Below, one piece after another: positions 12,278 to 20,407 of a stretch of 64,000 nt of DNA (its first letter is position 1; each line of letters begins with the position of its first letter). A program made the translations under genes and the position numbers. This stretch comes from Micromonospora antibiotica (GTDB lineage Bacteria > Actinomycetota > Actinomycetes > Mycobacteriales > Micromonosporaceae), in contig NZ_JAGFWR010000001.1 of NCBI RefSeq assembly GCF_017599305.1, forward strand, positions 310,001 to 374,000. Direction: 5' to 3'. The notes beneath the pieces were generated by a model. That model saw nothing but the letters and a program-made list of their open reading frames with translations, was not told where the DNA came from and made no database searches.

Positions 12278-13064
12278 ATGCGGGTGCTGGTGACGGGTGC
12301 CGGCGGGACGTTGGGGCGGGCGGTGCTGCCCCGGTTGCGTAGCGACGGCTTCACCGTACGGGCGACGAGCCGGCGGCCCCGGCACGATCCGACGACGGAC
12401 TGGGTGGTCGCGGACCTGGCCACCGGGGCCGGGTTGGGCCGAGGCGGTCGCCGGGGTGGACGCGGTGCTGCACCTGGCGTCCCGCCCGGGTGGCGGCGCC
12501 CCGACCCACCGGGTGGACGTGCTGGGCACCCGCCGGTTGGCCCTGGCCGCCGGTCACGCGGGCGTGGCCCATCTGCTGTACGTCTCGATCGTCGGCGTGG
12601 ACCGGGTGCCGATCCCGTACTACCGGCAGAAGCTGGCGGCGGAGCAGGTGGTGGCGGCCGGGCCGGTGCCGTGGACGGTGCTGCGGGCCACCCAGTTCCC
12701 GGTGTTCCTGGACCGGCTGTTGCGGGCGGCGAGCCGGCTCGGGCCGGTGCTGGGGGATCCGGCGGTGCTGGCCCAGCCGGTCGACCAGCACGAGGTGGCC
12801 GCCCGGCTTGCGGAGCTGCTCGCCACCGGCCCGCTCACCGGTGTGCAGGAGTACGGCGGCCCACAGGTCCTCCGCTTCGACGACGCGGTACGGGCCTGGC
12901 GGGTGGCCCGGGGGTCCCGTCGTCCGCTGCTGCCGGTGCGCCTGCCGGGGCGGCTGGGTCGGGAGTTGCGGGCGGGTGGGCTGACCACGAGCGCCGTCCC
13001 GACCGGCCGTCGGACCTGGGCCGATCACCTGGCCGACACGTACGGGCGACCCGACCGAAGATGA
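12278..13064 (+). pseudogene. NmrA/SDR-type NAD(P)-dependent reductase broken by one frameshift
   Basis: Frame 1 from the ATG gives MRVLVTGAGGTLGRAVLPRL, the Rossmann TGxxGxxG motif, then DWVVADLATGAGL. From about 12436 the next frame continues AEAVAGVDAVLHLASRP and runs through HLLYVSIVGVDRVPIPYYRQKLAAE (YxxxK-like) to the stop at 13064. Removing one G from GGG (12436-12438) restores one ~261-residue protein resembling NAD(P)H-binding (NmrA-like) oxidoreductases. The downstream part shows no decay, so the break is either very recent or a base-calling error. Start ATG with GGAGGGGGA upstream. No clear operon partner. Confidence 0.75.
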
Positions 13065-13101
13065 GCCGGGCACGGGTTCACGTCCTGCCTACCGTGACGC
13101 C

Positions 13102-13296
13102 ATGCTGGTCTTCGTCGTCACGGTGCTGCTCTACGTCTTCGGTCTGGTCTTCCTGTACGGGGTGATCCGCCTCGCCGTGCGGCACGGCATGGAGGATCTG
13201 GAGGCCCGCCGGCCACAGGCACTGCGGGCCGGTCGGTCGGCGACGGCCGACGACCGGGCGTTCCTGCGGGAGAACTCCTTCCTCGGCGGCAACTAG
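13102..13296 (+). CDS. Small single-pass membrane protein, unknown
   Basis: 64 residues. Residues 1-23 are one hydrophobic helix (MLVFVVTVLLYVFGLVFLYG), followed by a charged tail with RHGMEDLEARRP and ending RENSFLGGN. No family recognised. ATG start; ribosome-binding site weak. It lies 37 bases after the broken reductase gene and may be transcribed with it. Confidence 0.55.
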   Translation: MLVFVVTVLLYVFGLVFLYGVIRLAVRHGMEDLEARRPQALRAGRSATADDRAFLRENSFLGGN

Positions 13297-13418
13297 ACCC
13301 GTCGCGCCCTCCCGCCGGCTGCCGCCGCGCGTCGTCGTCTCCAGCGCACTGTGGGCGTGGCCCGATGCGTGGCCTGGTGGGGCGGCCTGTGGGGTGGGGT
13401 GCGAGGATCGCTGCCGTG

Positions 13419-13967
13419 ATGGGAACGTTGCAGACCGAGCCCGCCCGGACCCGACCCGACCTGCTGGCCACGCCGGTGGCCGCCGCCCTGGCGCAGTGGT
13501 CGGCGGACGCGCCCGTCGACGTCGACGACGTCCTGGTCGCACCGATCGACGCCACGCTGGCCGACACGGCTGCCTTCTGCGCCGCGTACGAGGTGGGGCT
13601 GGACGTGTCGGCGAACTGTGTGGTGATCGCCGGCAAGCGGGAGGGCGAGATCCGGTACGCGGCCTGCGTGGTGCTCGCCACCACCCGGGCCGACGTCAAC
13701 GGGGTGGTCCGTCGGACGTTGGACGTCCGCAAGGCGAGCTTCGCCCCGATGGCCGACGCGGTGGAGGCGACCGGGATGGAGTACGGCGGGATCACCCCGA
13801 TCGGGCTGCCGGAGTCCTGGCCGATCCTGGTCGACGCCCGGGTGATCGCCGCCCCGCACGTGATCATCGGCTCCGGCGTACGGCACAGCAAGATCGCCCT
13901 ACCCGGGCCGGCGCTCGGCGCACTGCCGGGCGCGCGGGTGGTGGAGGGCCTGGCCCGCCCGGCCTAG
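13419..13967 (+). CDS. YbaK/EbsC family protein (aminoacyl-tRNA deacylase-like)
   Basis: 182 residues. The domain fills most of the protein: CVVIAGKREGEIRYAACVV, then RADVNGVVRRTLDVRKASFAPMADAVEATGMEYGGITPIGLP, ending HVIIGSGVRHSKIALPGPAL. In this family the GGITPIGLP and GSG loops shape the pocket that clears mischarged aminoacyl-tRNA such as Cys-tRNAPro. The editing substrate here is not evident; several actinobacterial members are uncharacterised. ATG at 13419 is chosen because the upstream in-frame codons (from 13365) have no family similarity; GTG at 13416 is an alternative. Single gene; the SufE/DsbA operon converges on it. Confidence 0.82.
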   Translation: MGTLQTEPARTRPDLLATPVAAALAQWSADAPVDVDDVLVAPIDATLADTAAFCAAYEVGLDVSANCVVIAGKREGEIRYAACVVLATTRADVNGVVRRTLDVRKASFAPMADAVEATGMEYGGITPIGLPESWPILVDARVIAAPHVIIGSGVRHSKIALPGPALGALPGARVVEGLARPA

Positions 13968-14107
13968 CCAGTCATCGACATCGATGTTGTTGCACGTGAA
14001 ACATTGCGCCGGTCGATGCCGTCCCCGCCGGGGTGCCGGTGGCCGCCGGGATGGCGTTGCTGCGGCCGGAACGGTCGGCGCCCTCGCCCTCGCCGGGCGG
14101 TCGGATT

Positions 14108-14740
14108 TCAGGCGGCCGACTCCCGCTGGGTGACCTCGGTCAGGGCGGCGAGCAGGGTTTCCGGCTCCTGTGCCCCGGTGACGGCGTACTTGCCGGCGAG
14201 CACGAAGGTCGGCACACTGCTCACCCCGAGCTGGTGGGCGGCGGCCAGGTCGGCGGCCACCTCGCGGCGACCCACGTTCGAGGCCAGGTGTTCGCGCGTC
14301 TCCGTCTCGTCCAGCCCGACCGAGGCGGCCAGCGCGACCAGCGCCTCCGGTGAGCCGACGTCGACCCCGTCGGTGAAGTGCGCCCGGTAGAGCGCCTCGA
14401 CCACGTCACCCGCCCGGCCGTGCCCGTCGGCGAAGCGGACCAACCGGTGCGCGTCGAAGGTGTTGGCGCTCACCGCCCGGTCGAAGTTCAACGTCAGCCC
14501 CACCCCGGCAGCCGCCTGGGTCACCTGGCCGGCCATCTGCTCGGCCCGCTGCCGGCCGCCGAACTTCGCGGCCAGCGCGTCCAGCAGCGGCTGCGGCGCG
14601 GTCACCGGCGTCGGGTCGAGCTGGAACGGCCGGTACCGGACGGTCACCTCGCCGTCGTACGACGCCAGGGCCTGTTCGAAGCGGCGCTTGCCGATGTAGC
14701 ACCAGGGGCAGACCACGTCGGCGTAGATCTCGATCTCCAT
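14108..14740 (-). CDS. DsbA family oxidoreductase (FrnE-like)
   Basis: 210 residues of the thioredoxin-fold DsbA group with helical insertion. The active site CPWC lies in EIYADVVCPWCYIGKRRFE near the N-terminus; the cis-Pro loop is GVSSVPTFVLAGKYAVTGAQ near the end. There is no signal peptide, so it is cytosolic like FrnE-type isomerases and 2-hydroxychromene-carboxylate isomerase relatives, probably handling disulfides or glutathione-like thiols. ATG at 14740 is preferred to a TTG 12 bases upstream. It follows the SufE gene by 20 bases on the same strand, so the two are likely co-transcribed. Confidence 0.87.
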   Translation of the reverse strand: MEIEIYADVVCPWCYIGKRRFEQALASYDGEVTVRYRPFQLDPTPVTAPQPLLDALAAKFGGRQRAEQMAGQVTQAAAGVGLTLNFDRAVSANTFDAHRLVRFADGHGRAGDVVEALYRAHFTDGVDVGSPEALVALAASVGLDETETREHLASNVGRREVAADLAAAHQLGVSSVPTFVLAGKYAVTGAQEPETLLAALTEVTQRESAA

Positions 14741-14760
14741 GACCGGAGACAACCCGCAGC

Positions 14761-15186
14761 TCAGCCGGCTTGTTCCCGAACCTGCCGCTTGAGTCGGGCC
14801 AGGATCGCGGTGCCGCCGCGTACCCGTAGCGGACTGATCGCCTGGGCCAGGCCCATCCGCTGGTAGAGGTCATCCGGTACACCGAGCACCTGCTCGACGC
14901 TCGCCCCGGCCAGCCCCTCGGCGAGGATGCCGGCGAAGGCCCGGGTGGTGGGCGCCTCCGGTGGGCAGTCGAACAGGGTGGTGACCGTGCGGTCCGGGTT
15001 GACCTCGGCGCGTAGGAAGAACGCGGTCTGACACTCGGGGACCTGCTCCAGGTCGTCGCGGTCCACCCCGGCCGGCAGCGGCGGGATCACGTCGGCGTAC
15101 TCAAGCAGCATCTCCAGCACCACGTCGCGGGGGGCGTCGGCGAACTCCCCGACGATCTCGGCCAGCCTCGTCGGCATCTCGGACAT
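14761..15186 (-). CDS. SufE-family Fe-S cluster assembly sulfur acceptor
   Basis: 141 residues, normal SufE length. SufE takes persulfide sulfur from a cysteine desulfurase and passes it to the Suf scaffold. The acceptor Cys sits in QVPECQTAFFL, followed by DCPPEAPTTRAFAGILAEGL, the SufE helical core, and AQAISPLRVRGGTAILARL near the end, the conserved LSPxRxxG segment. No desulfurase or sufBCD genes are in the window; in several actinobacteria SufE pairs with a rhodanese gene, and one is present at 21848 but 7 kb away. First gene of a two-gene unit with the DsbA-like gene. Confidence 0.88.
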   Translation of the reverse strand: MSEMPTRLAEIVGEFADAPRDVVLEMLLEYADVIPPLPAGVDRDDLEQVPECQTAFFLRAEVNPDRTVTTLFDCPPEAPTTRAFAGILAEGLAGASVEQVLGVPDDLYQRMGLAQAISPLRVRGGTAILARLKRQVREQAG

Positions 15187-15314
15187 CCCGCCAGGCTACC
15201 GCCGCACCCGGCGCGGGTCTGCCACCAGACTCCCGCACCGACCGTCTGCGGGCCGGAGGAAGCCGGGACGAGGCGGGCGACCACACCGCTCGTGGGTCGC
15301 CCGCGCCGGGCGGG

Positions 15315-15734
15315 TCAGTTGTTCGGTGCGCCCTCGCTGATGTCGGCCAGCGCCGAGCTGGGGTCGAGCTGCATCGCCAGGTCGCCCAGGGAGACGATGC
15401 CGACGAGCTTGCGCTCGTTGTCGCAGACGAGGATCCGGCGGATGTTGCGCTCACGCATCAACGCCACCGCCTCACCGGCCGTGGCGTGCTGTTCGATCAT
15501 CACCACCTCCCGGGTGATGATCGAACCGATCGAGGTGCTGGCCGGGTCGCTGCACTCGGCGACCGCCCGTACCACGATGTCCCGGTCGGTCAGCAGGCCC
15601 GCCAGCGTAGAGCCGTCGGTGACCACCACGTCCCCGATGTCGGCCTCCTTCATCACCCTGGCCGCCTCGTCCAGGGTGGTCTCCGCCGACAGATAGACCA
15701 CCTGCTTCGTCATCACGTCACTGACCCGGTACAT
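15315..15734 (-). CDS. CBS-domain pair protein
   Basis: 139 residues made of two CBS motifs: MYRVSDVMTKQVVYLSAETT...DIGDVVVTDG...GLLTDRDIVVRAV and then ITREVVMIEQHATAGEAVALM...RRILVCDNERKLVGIVSLGDLA. Stand-alone CBS pairs bind adenine nucleotides such as AMP, ATP or NADH and act as small cytosolic sensors. The start at 15734 is set by GGAGGG 6 bases upstream; the frame extends further without domain content. No target enzyme is adjacent. Such proteins are often stress- or hypoxia-induced in actinobacteria, but nothing in the sequence shows this here. Confidence 0.88.
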   Translation of the reverse strand: MYRVSDVMTKQVVYLSAETTLDEAARVMKEADIGDVVVTDGSTLAGLLTDRDIVVRAVAECSDPASTSIGSIITREVVMIEQHATAGEAVALMRERNIRRILVCDNERKLVGIVSLGDLAMQLDPSSALADISEGAPNN

Positions 15735-15891
15735 GAGAGCCCTCCGCACAACAAACACCCTTTGGACGATCCAACTTCGATACCCCGTGGCGCGTCCGTT
15801 ACACCCCGTTGCCGCCAACCCGACGCAGGATCTGGTCGACCACCCCGTCCCAGACGACCTCCTCGTGCGCGCCGGTCGCCCCGCCGTTTCG

Positions 15892-15953
15892 CGGTGATCA
15901 AGAGGTTTGCGTCAGGATTCCGGGGCGGGGTGACGCAAACCTCTTGATCACCG
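15892..15953. repeat. Long perfect inverted repeat (23-bp arms, 16-base loop)
   Basis: Arms at 15892-15914 and 15931-15953 are exact reverse complements, containing GGTGATCAAGAGG and its complement CCTCTTGATCACC, with TTTGCGTCA / TGACGCAAA between them and the loop. The arm is clearly AT-richer than its neighbourhood. It lies between the divergent CBS and methyltransferase genes, so termination is not an obvious job. From memory, similar GATCAAGAGGTTTGCGTC elements recur in Micromonospora-type genomes; this is not verified here. Confidence 0.85.
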
Positions 15954-16052
15954 GGGCGACGGGCGGGGGCGGGAGGGCGGGGACGGGCGGGGAGCGGGGG
16001 TGGGGGCGGTAATTGGGTGGACTTGGTAGTTGGGGGCGGTGAGCATCGGGGG

Positions 16053-16787
16053 ATGCGGCAGGAGGAGGTCTGGGACGGCGAGGCCGCCCGGCGGTATGAC
16101 ACGCCGGGTGAGGGGATGTTCGCCCCGGAGGTGCTGGGGCCGACGGTGGACCGGCTGGCCGCGCTCGCCGGTGACGGGGCGGCACTGGAGTTCGCGATCG
16201 GGACCGGTCGGGTCGCCGTACCGCTCGCCGCCCGGGGGGTGCCGGTCACCGGCATCGAGCTGTCCGCCCCGATGATCGCGCAGCTCCGCACCAAGGTGGA
16301 CGCGCAGGCCATCCCGGTGGTCGCCGGTGACATGGCGACCGCCGTCGCCCCCGGCGAGTTCTCCCTCGTCTACCTCGTCTTCAACACGATCGCCAACCTG
16401 CTCACCCAGGCCGAACAGGTGGCCTGCTTCCGCAACGCAGCCCGGCACCTCGCCCCCGGTGGCCGGTTCGTCATCGAACTGTGGGTGCCCGAACTGCGCA
16501 AACTCCCACCCGGGCAGCAGGCCGTCGTCTGGCACTCCGAACCCGGCTACGTCGGCCTGGACACCTACGACGTGCTGGCGCAGCACGTGGTGTCCCACCA
16601 TTTCCGGTTCGGCGACGGCCGGCAGGCGGAACTGTTCCGTACCCCGCACCGCTACGTCTGGCCCGCGGAGCTGGACCTGATGGGGCAGCTCGCCGGGTTC
16701 ACCCTGGAGAGCCGGCACGCCGACTGGACCGGCGGCGAGTTCACCGCCGAATCCCGCTCCCACGTCTCCGTCTACCGGCTGCCCTAG
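16053..16787 (+). CDS. Class I SAM-dependent methyltransferase
   Basis: 244 residues. Motif I is LEFAIGTGRVAVPLA (AdoMet glycine loop), motif II VTGIELSAPM, then VVAGDMATAVAPGEFSLVYLVFNTIANL, where VYLVFNT is the post-I/motif IV strand, and RHLAPGGRFVIELWVPEL (motif VI). The C-terminal part with RYVWPAELDLMGQLAGFTLESRHADW is characteristic of small-molecule methyltransferases; the acceptor is unknown. ATG at 16053 chosen over an upstream in-frame ATG at 16017 because AGGAGG-rich sequence inside the longer frame is too far on and MRQEEVWDGEAARRYD is the usual family start. Stands alone after the inverted repeat. Confidence 0.88.
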   Translation: MRQEEVWDGEAARRYDTPGEGMFAPEVLGPTVDRLAALAGDGAALEFAIGTGRVAVPLAARGVPVTGIELSAPMIAQLRTKVDAQAIPVVAGDMATAVAPGEFSLVYLVFNTIANLLTQAEQVACFRNAARHLAPGGRFVIELWVPELRKLPPGQQAVVWHSEPGYVGLDTYDVLAQHVVSHHFRFGDGRQAELFRTPHRYVWPAELDLMGQLAGFTLESRHADWTGGEFTAESRSHVSVYRLP

Positions 16788-17172
16788 CCGAGCCTGCGTC
16801 TGCATCTGGTCCGCACCCCGTCGGGTCTGCCGATCACCTGTGCGCTGGCCACGCCGAAGGTCGCCGAGCGGCAGGTTCCGACCAGCGGTCCTGGATCAGG
16901 ATCCGGGCCTGGCCGCTGACCGTCCGGGTCTGAGGGGTGGCTGCCCGGGTCGCGCAACGTCGGCCTTCGGCGTTGGGCACCGCGTGTCGACGTCGCCGCG
17001 CCCGCACCGACCGTCGCCGCGCCCGCACCGACCGTCATCGCGCGCGCTGGTCGGTGTCGCGCTGCCCGCAGGGGCAACGCGGACTGCCCGCAGGACCGGC
17101 CGGCGACCGGGGAACGGGCCGGCAGATCCGGTGCACGCTGGTGCGGACCCGCCCACCGACCGGGAGACAGGC
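16788..17172. other. Gene-free stretch with a 21-bp tandem repeat
   Basis: 385 bases between the methyltransferase and the transposase-domain protein. No frame has family character. Two exact tandem copies of a 21-base unit (CGTCGCCGCGCCCGCACCGAC) occupy 16991-17032. The promoter for the next gene should lie here; no clear -35/-10 pair was recognised. Confidence 0.5.
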
Positions 17173-18609
17173 GTGCATCCGCATCAGGACGTCCAGCCGG
17201 CGCCATGGCAACACACGTTCGCCACGACCTTCGCCTGGATCGCCGAGCACCAGCCGGCGTTCTTCCAGCGCCTCACCTGGGCCGAGACCCAGCAGAACCC
17301 CACCTGCCTGGCGATGTTCCATGCCTGGGCCGACGAGCAGGCCGCCCACACCGGCGTCGACCAGCTGCGCCGTAGCCTGGCCACGATCACGCTGCTCCAG
17401 CAGCACACCAGTGGGCAGCTGGACCGGGACCACCTCGTCGTCGCGCTGGTGGAGATCGTCCGGCCGCCGTGGGTCGACCACCCCCTGGCATTGGCGTTCG
17501 GGGAGATCGATCCGACGCTCGTCGCGGAGTTCGCCCAGATCGACGACATGTTCGCGCTGGTCGCCCGGTTGGCGCAGGTGTTCGAGGTGGACACCGGGTT
17601 CACGTTCGCCCTCTGGTCGGTGGCCGCCGAGACCCTCGCCGGCGAGGTCGCCGGGGCGTACCTGCCGTACTTCGCCGCAGCCTGCGACGAGCACCTGCGG
17701 CAGTGGTACCTGACCGCCACCGTCGAGCAACCGGACCTGCCCGGTCAGCCCGGGGACCCGGCACCTGACGGCGGCGACCAGCCGGCGCCCCGGTGGCTGG
17801 ACTACCTGGACCCCGACCAGTTCCCGCAGGTGCTGGCGGACTGCCCGGACCTCGCCGCCGACATGGCCGAGTACAACACGCAGGCGTACGCGTTCAGCCT
17901 GGCCGGGCCGTACCAGGAGGAATACCGGTCGTCGGTGCACGATGCCATCGCCCGCGTCCTGGCCTGGTACGCCCACCGTCAACCGGTGATCCTGGGTCGC
18001 CTCCAGGCGTTCGGCGGGCAGCAGGGGCAACCCGACGATCCGGCGACCGCCCACCTGCTGGCCCTTGCCCCCGAGTGGGAGCAGCTCCGCCAGGCCTGCG
18101 GGCTCCTCACCGCCGCCCTCGAACCCGGCTTCACCGGATATCCGCCGGCCCAGCCGTTGCCGGTTCGGGAACAGATCGCGGCGGCGGCGCGGGCCCGGCT
18201 GTCGGCCAGGGAGAGCCGCCAGGGTGGTGCGCAACCGCCGGAACCGGTCGAGACGCCGAGAGCTGTGGAGGTGCCGCGAGCTGTCGAGGTGCCGCGGGCT
18301 GTCGAGGTGCCGCGACCAGCGTCCCGCCGGCCCGAGCGGGTCGAGCAGCACGGACCGTCGACTCCGGGCGGCATCACCGACGAGCAGTGGCGGCAGGTCG
18401 CGGCGATCCTGCCGGGCGGCGACTCGCATCGGGGCCGGCGGTACGACCGCCGACTGATCGTGGAAGCGATCTACCACCGCAGACGCACCGGCTGCACCTG
18501 GGCGAACATGCCGGCGCACTATCCACCCGGCTCGATCGTCGCCAACTACCAGTCGGCCTGGGAGCGCGACGGCACCATGCGCCTGATCGAGGCGATCCTG
18601 GGCCAGTAG
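17173..18609 (+). CDS. Helical protein fused to an IS4/IS5-type (DUF4096) transposase DNA-binding domain
   Basis: 478 residues. Residues ~1-350 are mostly helical with repeated Trp/Phe/His patterns (for example AWIAEHQPAFFQRLTW and LAWYAHRQPVILGRLQ, possibly an internal duplication) and match no family I know. A linker at ~355-385 has three copies of the hexamer PRAVEV. Residues ~400-478 are the N-terminal domain of IS5-like transposases: ITDEQWRQVAAILPGG, YDRRLIVEAIYHRRRTGCTW and WERDGTMRLIEAIL, aligning with the usual LTDEQW...LLP...RTGxxWRDLP pattern. The catalytic DDE domain is absent and the frame is intact, so this looks domesticated rather than a decaying insertion sequence. GTG at 17173 chosen for GGGAG six bases upstream. 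Function unknown; sequence-specific DNA binding is inferred. Confidence 0.7.
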   Translation: MHPHQDVQPAPWQHTFATTFAWIAEHQPAFFQRLTWAETQQNPTCLAMFHAWADEQAAHTGVDQLRRSLATITLLQQHTSGQLDRDHLVVALVEIVRPPWVDHPLALAFGEIDPTLVAEFAQIDDMFALVARLAQVFEVDTGFTFALWSVAAETLAGEVAGAYLPYFAAACDEHLRQWYLTATVEQPDLPGQPGDPAPDGGDQPAPRWLDYLDPDQFPQVLADCPDLAADMAEYNTQAYAFSLAGPYQEEYRSSVHDAIARVLAWYAHRQPVILGRLQAFGGQQGQPDDPATAHLLALAPEWEQLRQACGLLTAALEPGFTGYPPAQPLPVREQIAAAARARLSARESRQGGAQPPEPVETPRAVEVPRAVEVPRAVEVPRPASRRPERVEQHGPSTPGGITDEQWRQVAAILPGGDSHRGRRYDRRLIVEAIYHRRRTGCTWANMPAHYPPGSIVANYQSAWERDGTMRLIEAILGQ

Positions 18610-18711
18610 CCGCCGGCCACGCCGGGGCCGGCTGCCCTCGGCGTGCCGGCGCAGGCCGGGTCAGCGGGTGGTCTGGGCGGGTCGGGTCAGCGGGTGCCGG
18701 GTCGGGCCGGG

Positions 18712-18906
18712 TCAGTGGGTGCCGACGCCGTTGCCGGTGGCGGCGACGAACGACCGCCAGGCCCGGCGGTCGAAGGTGAGGACGGGCCCGGTCGGGTCCT
18801 TGCTGTCGCGCACCCCGACGACGCCGGGCAGGTCGTCGGCGACCTCGACGCACTCGCTGTTGCCGCTGCGGGTGGACTTGCGCCAGGTGGCACCGGTCAG
18901 CTCCAT
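18712..18906 (-). CDS. DUF397 protein (partner of XRE regulator)
   Basis: 64 residues: TGATWRKSTRSGNSECVEV, then GVRDSKDPTGPVLTF and RAWRSFVAA, the complete DUF397 signature. In Streptomyces such proteins are encoded beside XRE/DUF5753 regulators, and some pairs affect development and antibiotic production, with the small protein countering the regulator. It overlaps the 3' end of the upstream XRE gene by 10 bases, so translation is probably coupled. A second pair of the same kind is at 46245-47317. Confidence 0.9.
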   Translation of the reverse strand: MELTGATWRKSTRSGNSECVEVADDLPGVVGVRDSKDPTGPVLTFDRRAWRSFVAATGNGVGTH

Positions 18907-19700
18907 GACGTCATCACTTCCTTCATCAGCAGTGCCGACTGGTTGTGGGGCAGGGCCTCGCTGCGGACGCTCTCCCACCGTGCAATCAGGATAGTCAGCT
19001 CCCCGTCCTTGTCGATCGTGGTGCCGTCGAGCTGGTTCTCCAGATAACCGACCCAACCGCTGTCGTTGCCGAGCGCCAGCGTGAACGGGCCGGCGAGACC
19101 CACGTGGGTGCTGACCTCGGCGGGTATCACGTGGATGCTGACGTTCGGCTGGTCGACGCAGTCCAGCAGGTGGGCGATCTGCTGCACCATCAGGCCCCGG
19201 AAGCTCTCGTCCGCGCGCCGCAGCACCGCCTCCTCGACCACCGCGATCAGCTTCGGCGGCTGCGAACGAGTGAGCACGCTCTGCCGGTCCAGCCGGACGG
19301 CGAGCCGCCGCTCCACCTCGTCGTCGCTGAGCATGTCGTCGGCCCGGATCACCGCACGGGCGTAGTTCTCCGTCTGCAACAGACCCGGAACGAGCGTCGG
19401 GTGGTAACACCAGAGCTGCTGTGCCTGGCGTTCGGCCTCCAGCCAGGGCCGGAACCAGTTCGGTTGCGAGTAGCGCTCGGCCAGCCTGAGCAGTGAGGTG
19501 AGCAGGCCGCCGGTCGTCAGGACCTCGTCCGCCCGCTTGAGGAACAGCCTGTCGAACGGCCGTTGGCCCAGCTCGATGGCGGAGATCTGCGAGCCGGAGA
19601 AGTGGACCAGCTTGCCGAACTCCTCCTGGCTCAGCTCCGCGTGCAGCCGCAGCCTGCGCAGTTGTGCCCGGATCAGGTCGGCGGTCGGTTCACTTTCCAC
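18897..19700 (-). CDS. XRE-family HTH regulator with DUF5753 domain
   Basis: 267 residues. The HTH covers about 8-65 (LIRAQLRRLRLHAELSQEEFGKLVHFSGSQISAIELGQRPF). The DUF5753 domain follows: LEAERQAQQLWCYHPTLVPGLLQTENYARAVI, RLDRQSVLT, VVEEAVLRR and the LDCVDQPNVSIHVIPAE segment. A dimeric DNA-binding protein of the WhiJ-like actinobacterial group is expected. GTG at 19700 is chosen for GGAGG four to five bases upstream; the frame extends to 19814 without domain content. Overlaps the DUF397 gene downstream and is divergent from the small Cys-motif gene at 19922. Confidence 0.9.
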   Translation of the reverse strand: MESEPTADLIRAQLRRLRLHAELSQEEFGKLVHFSGSQISAIELGQRPFDRLFLKRADEVLTTGGLLTSLLRLAERYSQPNWFRPWLEAERQAQQLWCYHPTLVPGLLQTENYARAVIRADDMLSDDEVERRLAVRLDRQSVLTRSQPPKLIAVVEEAVLRRADESFRGLMVQQIAHLLDCVDQPNVSIHVIPAEVSTHVGLAGPFTLALGNDSGWVGYLENQLDGTTIDKDGELTILIARWESVRSEALPHNQSALLMKEVMTSWS

Positions 19701-19921
19701 ACGTCCTCCACGGTTGTCCCGGCCGCCTCCCCGGTCCGACCGGGCGGCCCTCCCCGTCGACCCGACCTCGCCCAGGCCGGCGTCGATGCCTTCCGAGAGT
19801 AGTGGTGTCATCACCAGAATGTCACCAGTGGGTCGCCTTCCGTCCGGCCCGCTGCGGGGCCGCCCGTGACCCCCCGTGCAGGGGCGGCCCCCTCCCCACC
19901 ACCATCAGGAGGTCGAGACCG

Positions 19922-20266
19922 GTGAACTCCCGTCCCTTTCCGGTGCCCCGCCTCGGCCCGTATGCCGACCGGCCCCGCTCCCACCCGCCGGGCGGCCGGC
20001 CGCACCTGCCGCTGCGACCGCTGTGGGTGTGTCGGGCCTGCGGCGGCCCGTGGCCGTGCGCCGAGGCCCGGCTGCTGCTCCGCATCGAGTACGACGCACA
20101 GCCCGTCGATCTGGCCGTCTATCTGTCCGGGCTCTATCACGAGGCGAGCCACGACCTGTTCCGGCTGAACCCGCAGGACGGGCCGACACCGCGTGACCTG
20201 TTCGAGCGCTTCGTCGCCTGGGCCCCCTACCGCCGGCGACCGGCCACCCCGCCCCCGCCGGGCTGA
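19922..20266 (+). CDS. Small hypothetical protein with WVCRACGGPWPC motif
   Basis: 114 residues. A Pro/Arg-rich N-terminus, then LWVCRACGGPWPCAEARLLL: a CxxCGxPWPC cluster that could bind zinc, followed by a helical part (EYDAQPVDLAVYLSGLYHEASHDLF). Similar short proteins occur beside XRE/DUF397 genes in Micromonosporaceae in my recollection, usually annotated hypothetical. GTG start fixed by AGGAGG at 19907-19912. Divergent from the XRE regulator at 19700, with which it shares a 221-base intergenic region, so it is a natural regulatory target. Confidence 0.72.
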   Translation: MNSRPFPVPRLGPYADRPRSHPPGGRPHLPLRPLWVCRACGGPWPCAEARLLLRIEYDAQPVDLAVYLSGLYHEASHDLFRLNPQDGPTPRDLFERFVAWAPYRRRPATPPPPG

Positions 20267-20407
20267 GCGGGCCGGGCTGAGCGGGTGGCGGCCCGGGCGG
20301 GCTGCGGTCGATGACCTGCGCCACGTTGGGGTGGTGGGCGGCGACAGGCGAAGGCCGGCCGGTGACAGACTGGTCGCCGCAGTCAACGAAAGCATGAGGG
20401 GGGCGGC

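Noticed and set aside
16991..17032. CRISPR-like short repeat
   Set aside because: Only two adjacent 21-base copies without spacers; a simple tandem duplication.
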